Shown: positions 59,813-64,000 of the stretch, in pieces
How positions within the stretch are numbered: the first letter of the stretch is position 1
Layout of the letters: the number at the start of each line of letters is the position of its first letter
Assembly: GCF_039621855.1 (NCBI RefSeq)
Contig: NZ_CP155071.1
Location: 2,170,001 to 2,234,000 of the forward strand
Length of the DNA: 64,000 nt
Reading direction: 5' to 3'
DNA from: Erwinia sp. HDF1-3R
GTDB lineage: Bacteria > Pseudomonadota > Gammaproteobacteria > Enterobacterales > Enterobacteriaceae
The notes under the pieces: model-generated
What the model saw: only the letters and a program-made list of their open reading frames with translations
The model's database searches: none
What the model was told of the DNA's origin: nothing
Translations under genes and position numbers: made by a program

Positions 59813-59960
59813 TTAGCCACTGCCAGAGCACCCGCAGCCCATTCCGCAGCCAGAAGGCGGTGTTGCGGAGCAGATAAGCCGGGTCTCTGCCGCAGGGATG
59901 CGGCAGTGAAGCCCCCAGGGATGGGTTTACGGCGCCCCGGCGTTCTGACCCGCAACATAG
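59813..59960 (+). repeat. Family C copy 6
   Basis: Starts 261 bp after C5, that is 218 bp plus one extra 43-bp tandem unit. AGGGAT hairpin at 59887-59906. Confidence 0.9.
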
Positions 59961-60030
59961 CCCTGTCGCCGGGGCGGGTTTTGACCTTCCTGCTAACAAC
60001 ATAACCGTGTCACCGTGCGGGTTTTTGACC

Positions 60031-60178
60031 TTAGCCACTGCCAGAGCACCCGCAGCCCACGCCGCAGCCAGAAGGCGGTGTTGCGGAGCAGATAAGCCGG
60101 GTCTCTGCCGCATGGATGCGGCAGTGAAGCCCCCAGGGATGGGTTTACGGCGTCCCGGCGTTCTGACCCGCAACATAG
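60031..60178 (+). repeat. Family C copy 7
   Basis: Starts 218 bp after C6. The main loop here is ATGGAT instead of AGGGAT (60112-60117), the only exception among the seven; GGA is kept. Confidence 0.9.
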
Positions 60179-60296
60179 CCCCGTCACCGGAGCAGGTCTT
60201 GACCTTGTTGCAAGCTACACAGCCCCGTCACCGGAGCCGGTTTTGACCTTGTTGCAAACAACACAGCCCCGTCACCGGAGAGGGTTTTGACCTACA
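60179..60296 (+). repeat. 44-bp tandem repeats of family C
   Basis: GTCACCGGAG begins at 60183, 60227 and 60271, exactly 44 bp apart, each followed by GGTTTTGACC or a one-base variant. The third copy supplies the last codons and stop of add. Confidence 0.92.
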
Positions 60297-61285
60297 ACCC
60301 GCGCACGGATGGCCGCTTTCTCCGCTTCGCTCAGAAAGGCAATCTTCAGGCCATTCTCCTGCGCAGTGCGGATCTGAGCGCGACTCAAACCGGCCGCTGG
60401 CGCAGCAACCTCATACTCATGGGCCAGCTCAATACCCTGCACGGCAGGATCGTCAGTATTGATGGTCGCTAAAATGCCATGATCGAGAAACGCGGCCAGC
60501 GGGTGGTGGGCCAGAGTGGAAACGGTACTGGTCTGAATATTCGAGGTCAGACAGGACTCAATGCCAATCTGATGCGCCGCCAGAAAATCCATCAGCGCGG
60601 GATCTTCTACCGCCTTAACACCGTGCCCAATACGCTCCGCACCCAGCTCGCGAATGGCCTGCCAGATACTCTCGGGGCCGGCCGCTTCACCTGCGTGAAC
60701 GGTAATGCGCAGACCGGCGTCACGTGCCCGGTTAAAGTGACTCAAAAACTGGCTGCCGGGGAAGCCCAGCTCATCACCCGCCAGGTCAAGGGCGGTAATG
60801 CCATCGCGACAGGCCAGCAAACCGTCCAGCTCGCTCAGACAGGCTTCCTCGCCGAAAGTACGGCTCATAATGCCGATCAGTCGCACCTGAATATCATGCC
60901 GCTGACAGCCGCTGCGAACTCCGTCAATTACCGCTTCCACCACGCCTGCAATCGGCAGATTATGGGTCATCGCCATATAGCCCGGTGAAAAACGCAGCTC
61001 GGCATAATGGATACCCGCCTTCGCAGCATCTTCAACGTTCTCCTGCGCCACCCGACGGCAGGCCTCCAGCGAACCCAGAACTTTCACGCCCCAGTCCAGC
61101 TTTTGTAAAAAGCTCACCAAATCCGGCTCGGTCTGCGTTACCTGCACGTGTGGACGCAGCGTCTCTAAGGTGGAGGCGGGCAGGGTAAGGTTAAACTCGC
61201 GGCCTAAATCCAGAATAGTCTGTGCACGAATATTGCCATCAAGGTGGCGGTGAATATCTGTAAGGGGGAGCTGGGAATCGATCAT
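60272..61285 (-). CDS. add: Adenosine deaminase (repeat-derived C-terminal tail)
   Basis: Add deaminates adenosine and deoxyadenosine to inosine and deoxyinosine. The 337-residue TIM barrel (E. coli 333) keeps the zinc motif [10 protein letters not shown] (His12, His14), the catalytic [37 protein letters not shown] and INTDDPAV. The last residues GQNPLR and the TGA stop lie within a family-C 44-bp repeat (GGTTTTGACC on the plus strand), so the original C-terminus was replaced or extended. Activity should survive, since the tail is outside the barrel. Confidence 0.96.
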   Translation of the reverse strand: MIDSQLPLTDIHRHLDGNIRAQTILDLGREFNLTLPASTLETLRPHVQVTQTEPDLVSFLQKLDWGVKVLGSLEACRRVAQENVEDAAKAGIHYAELRFSPGYMAMTHNLPIAGVVEAVIDGVRSGCQRHDIQVRLIGIMSRTFGEEACLSELDGLLACRDGITALDLAGDELGFPGSQFLSHFNRARDAGLRITVHAGEAAGPESIWQAIRELGAERIGHGVKAVEDPALMDFLAAHQIGIESCLTSNIQTSTVSTLAHHPLAAFLDHGILATINTDDPAVQGIELAHEYEVAAPAAGLSRAQIRTAQENGLKIAFLSEAEKAAIRARVVGQNPLR

Positions 61286-61384
61286 CTGGGTGCACTCAGT
61301 TAAGTCATATAAAGTGCATAACAGTATAAAAACAATTTGCGCAACTTCGCCAGTGAATTGCGCAAACTGCTCCGCGAATGATGG

Positions 61385-62572
61385 TTATTTGTGCTGTGCA
61401 GCTACGCAGCGCGTGATCCCCGCGATTAACCGGTCGAGGCCGTCATCCAGCTTACGCCGTGGACAGCCTGCATTGAGGCGTAAAAATCCCGTCCCTTCGC
61501 AACCATAGGTTGAGCCGGGCATCATCGCCACCTGCTGATGATTGATCAGCTCATGCTGCAGCTGCCGTTCGTCCAGCCCCAGCGGATTGAGATCGATCCA
61601 GGCAAGATAGGTTGCCTGAGGAGGGGTCCAGTTAAGCTGCGGAAACGTCTCGTTAAGGCGATCCGCGATGTGTTGAAGATTGGCAGCCAGATAGCACCGT
61701 AACGCATCCAGCCATGCGCCGCCCTCGCGGTAGGCCGCAATGTGCGCCGCTACCGCAAGCACGGCCGGGGAGGACAGCCCGTCGGTATTTTTTAATGCCT
61801 GAAACCAGGTCGTGCGGTCCTGCTTATCGCTGATAAGCCCCCAGGCCCCGGTGAGCGCCGGGACGTTAAAGCTCTTGGAGGCCGAAGTGAACAGCGCCCA
61901 ACGCTCGTCCGCTACCTCACTCCAGGGTATATGTACCGCCTCGCCCATCACCATATCCATATGGATCTCATCGCTGATCACGCGCACGCTGTGGCGCTGA
62001 CACAGGGCCGACATCTGCTCCAGTTCGGCGCGCGACCAGACTTTACCGGTCGGATTATGCGGACTGCATAACAACAGGATGCGGCACTGCGGCTGCGCCA
62101 GTAGCACTTCCAGCGCCGCCATATCACAGTGCCACTCTGCGCCCTGTTTTTGCAGCGGCATGGCCATCACCCGACGTTGATTACCCGCGATGGTTTTGTA
62201 AAACGCATCATAGGCTGGCGTATGGACCACCACGCCATCACCCGGTGAGGACCAGCTACGGATCATCTGAGAAATCATATAAATAACCGACGGGCCATAC
62301 ACAATATGCTCGCGGTCAATGCTTAGCCTGAAGCGTTGCTGATACCAATGCTCAATCGCGGAAAGAAAGTCGTCGTGCTGCCAGCGGCTGTAGCCCAGCA
62401 CCGCGTGTGCCACGCGCTGTTGCAGCGCAGTAATAATGCACGGCGCGGTAGGGAAATCCATATCGGAAATCGTGAAGGGCAGCAGATCGTCGCGACCAAA
62501 ACGGTCTGCCACAAAGTCCCACTGGGTGCACCAGCTGCCATGTCGGTCCGTGACCCGATCAAAATCAAACAT
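61385..62572 (-). CDS. malY: PLP-dependent beta-cystathionase / MalT modulator MalY
   Basis: MalY has C-S lyase (cystathionine beta-lyase) activity and in E. coli also inhibits the maltose activator MalT. The 395-residue fold-type I aminotransferase has the PLP lysine in TSASKSFNVPALTGAWGL, SPHNPTGKVW and DEIHMDM, and the phosphate-contact Arg region GFLRLNAGCPRR. The ATG at 62572 (MFDFDRVTDRHGSWCTQWDF) is the family start. It follows malX on the same strand with a 43-base gap. Confidence 0.95.
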   Translation of the reverse strand: MFDFDRVTDRHGSWCTQWDFVADRFGRDDLLPFTISDMDFPTAPCIITALQQRVAHAVLGYSRWQHDDFLSAIEHWYQQRFRLSIDREHIVYGPSVIYMISQMIRSWSSPGDGVVVHTPAYDAFYKTIAGNQRRVMAMPLQKQGAEWHCDMAALEVLLAQPQCRILLLCSPHNPTGKVWSRAELEQMSALCQRHSVRVISDEIHMDMVMGEAVHIPWSEVADERWALFTSASKSFNVPALTGAWGLISDKQDRTTWFQALKNTDGLSSPAVLAVAAHIAAYREGGAWLDALRCYLAANLQHIADRLNETFPQLNWTPPQATYLAWIDLNPLGLDERQLQHELINHQQVAMMPGSTYGCEGTGFLRLNAGCPRRKLDDGLDRLIAGITRCVAAQHK

Positions 62573-62615
62573 AACGTCCCCGGTTAAATACGGCGGCCAG
62601 GCCGCCGGTTGCAAT

Positions 62616-64000
62616 TCAGGCTGATGCGGACTGCATCATACTGGCCATTTCATCCTTCACCGACTGAACCTGTGGGCCAATCACCACCTGCAAACTATGC
62701 TGATTCAGATGTACCACACCGATCACCCGATTAGCCTTTAGCGCGGCGTCATCGACCTGGCTCATATCCTTAACCGACAGACGCAGGCGGGTCAGGCAGT
62801 TGTCCAGCGAGGTTATATTCTCCCTGCCGCCCAGCGCCGCCAGAATGGCTGGCGTGTCATAGCCGGATTTCCCCACCGTCGCAGTGGACGGGCCTTTATC
62901 GGTTCGCGGCGCCTCCCTGTCGCGCCCGGGGGTCTTAATATCAAAGCGGCGGATGGCGAAGCGGAATATCACATAGTAGGCCGCGAACCAGATCGCTGAC
63001 ACCACCGGCACCAGATACCATTTCGTTTGCAGGCCGTGCAGGATGCCAAACACCACGAAATCAATCACGTTGCCGTCGGTATTGCCGATGGTCACGCCCA
63101 GCACGGCCATCAGCGTAAAGCCCAGGCCGGTAAGCAGCGCATGGATCACATACAGGAAGGGGGCAACAAACAGGAACAGGAACTCAAGCGGTTCCGTTGT
63201 GCCGCCCACCACGCAGGCCACCACGCCGGAGATCAGCAGCCCCTTAATTTTATGGCGATTTTCCGGACGGGCGCAGTGATACATCGCCAGCGCTGCACCG
63301 GGCAGGCCGCCGAGGAAAGCGGGCATTTTACCCTGAGAAAGGAAGCGGGTTGCACTCTCCGCAAAACCACCGCTGGTGGGGCAGGAAAGCTGCGCCTGAA
63401 ATATGGTCAGGGCACCGCTGACGCTATGACCGCAGACTTCCAGCGTGCCGCCCGCGTCGGTAAAGCGGATAATCGCCACCAGAATATGCTGCAACCCGAA
63501 CGGCAGCAGCAGGCGCTCACCGGTCCCGAAGATCATGGGTCCAAAGTCCCCGGCACCGTTGATCACCCAGCCCAGACCGGCGATGGCGGCGGCAAAGCCC
63601 GGCCAGATCAGCGGGATCAGTAATCCTACCAGCCCCATCACCAGCGTGGTGATAATGGGCACAAAGCGGGTGCCACCGAAGAACGCAAGGGCATCAGGCA
63701 GGCGGATGGTATGAAAGCGTTCATGCAGCCAGAAAACAATGATCCCGGCAAATACCGCGCCGAGGATCCCGGTATCAATCGACTGAATGCCGATAATATT
63801 TTGGATATTATTGGCCTTTAATACCGCAACGTCGGTGGTTGGCAGAATCCCCCGGGCATGAAGCCAGAAATTAACGGCCAGATTCATCACCGCAAAGCCG
63901 ACAAAGCCGGAAAATGCGGCCACGCCTTTATTCTCTCGTGCCATACCCAATGGAATAGCGATGGCGAACATCACCGGCAGATAGCTAAAGGCGAATGAAC
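62616..64000 (-). CDS. malX: PTS maltose/glucose-type EIICB MalX, 5' end outside window
   Basis: A membrane PTS permease of the glucose family. The 461 codons seen cover most of EIIC (about 8 helices; FGTGERLLLPFGLQHILVAI; GGTTEPLEFLFLFVAPFLYV) and the C-terminal EIIB domain, with the phosphorylated Cys in ITSLDNCLTRLRLSVKD. The frame is open to base 64000, so the N-terminus lies beyond the window (E. coli MalX 530 aa). The linker between EIIC and EIIB is charged (DREAPRTDKGPS). It heads the malX-malY operon; the substrate in vivo is not settled even in E. coli. Confidence 0.94.
   Translation of the reverse strand, partial: SFAFSYLPVMFAIAIPLGMARENKGVAAFSGFVGFAVMNLAVNFWLHARGILPTTDVAVLKANNIQNIIGIQSIDTGILGAVFAGIIVFWLHERFHTIRLPDALAFFGGTRFVPIITTLVMGLVGLLIPLIWPGFAAAIAGLGWVINGAGDFGPMIFGTGERLLLPFGLQHILVAIIRFTDAGGTLEVCGHSVSGALTIFQAQLSCPTSGGFAESATRFLSQGKMPAFLGGLPGAALAMYHCARPENRHKIKGLLISGVVACVVGGTTEPLEFLFLFVAPFLYVIHALLTGLGFTLMAVLGVTIGNTDGNVIDFVVFGILHGLQTKWYLVPVVSAIWFAAYYVIFRFAIRRFDIKTPGRDREAPRTDKGPSTATVGKSGYDTPAILAALGGRENITSLDNCLTRLRLSVKDMSQVDDAALKANRVIGVVHLNQHSLQVVIGPQVQSVKDEMASMMQSASA

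Larger units (their letters stand above)
57562..60271. repeat. Repeat island 3 (ydgJ/add convergent spacer)
   Basis: A 2.7-kb non-coding island of families C and D. Order along the plus strand: D1, 48-bp tandem, D2, C1, D3, C2, C3, D4, C4, C5, C6, C7, 44-bp tandem. The last 44-bp repeat runs into the add stop codon. Short frames in all directions (60-154 codons) repeat with the units and lack start signals. Confidence 0.9.

Noticed and set aside
58570..60176. Frames of 60-154 codons (MLRVRTPGRRKPIPGGFTAA... and similar) inside island 3
   Set aside because: Each restarts with every family-C unit, on both strands, without start signals; Arg/Pro-rich composition is typical of chance frames in GC-rich DNA.
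57562..60271. CRISPR array
   Set aside because: Repeats are long (130-400 bp) or directly adjacent (41-57 bp) with no unique spacers of constant size, and no cas genes are present.

Overview
The window is a chromosomal stretch of an enterobacterium, most likely of the Erwinia/Pantoea group (Erwiniaceae). Its backbone is nearly gene-for-gene the segment that in Escherichia coli K-12 runs from pykF to malX. In window order it reads: pykF, three tRNA-Val, mdtK, ribE, cfa, punC/punR, purR, ynhF, mepH, grxD, rnt, gloA, nemA, nemR, ydhL, ydhK-J-I, slyA, slyB, anmK, mliC, pdxH, tyrS, pdxY, dtpA, nth, rsxE-G-D-C-B-A, ydgK, cnu, ydgJ, add, malY, malX. The genus is inferred from protein similarity and gene content, not from a marker gene. 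pykF and malX are cut by the window ends.

Departures from the E. coli order mark the accessory parts. (1) At 8.8-10.2 kb an AT-rich gene of unknown function lies between two near-identical terminators, where E. coli has ydhP and sodB. (2) lhr (between rnt and grxD) and gstA (between pdxY and dtpA) are missing. eptA (phosphoethanolamine transferase) sits between nemR and ydhL. (3) betI-betB-betA (choline to glycine betaine) lies between dtpA and nth. (4) Between cnu and ydgJ is a sugar block. It holds a ytfQRT-yjfF galactofuranose-type ABC transporter and a complete L-arabinose uptake and regulation locus (araB-araA divergent from araF-G-H-C), but no araD.

The most unusual content is three non-coding, GC-rich repeat islands at 32.2-33.3, 45.6-48.35 and 57.6-60.27 kb. 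Each lies between the 3' ends of convergent genes (betA/nth, yjfF/araA, ydgJ/add), and the first two border accessory clusters. I resolve four repeat families (A-D). Each combines a short tandem repeat (41, 57, 43-44 or 48 bp) with a core of about 130-340 bp. The cores repeatedly carry hairpins of different stem sequence but the same hexaloop, AGGGAT closed by a C-G pair. This is the shape and sequence of the CsrA/RsmA high-affinity RNA ligand (core ACARGGAUGU). I count about 28 such loops. If transcribed, the islands could act as CsrA-binding RNA sponges or 3'-UTR control elements. A selfish REP-like origin is the main alternative.

The backbone genes fall into short functional groups. These are nemR-nemA-gloA (electrophile and methylglyoxal detoxification), ydhI-J-K (efflux), mliC/anmK/slyB (envelope and cell-wall recycling), pdxH/pdxY (vitamin B6), punC/punR/purR/add (purines), rsxA-E with nth (SoxR reduction and DNA repair) and malX-malY. 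Several control sites are readable: Cra at pykF, PurR at purR, NemR at nemR, a PmrA-type box at eptA, SlyA at slyA, BetI at betI, and a GalR/GalS-type operator before ytfQ.
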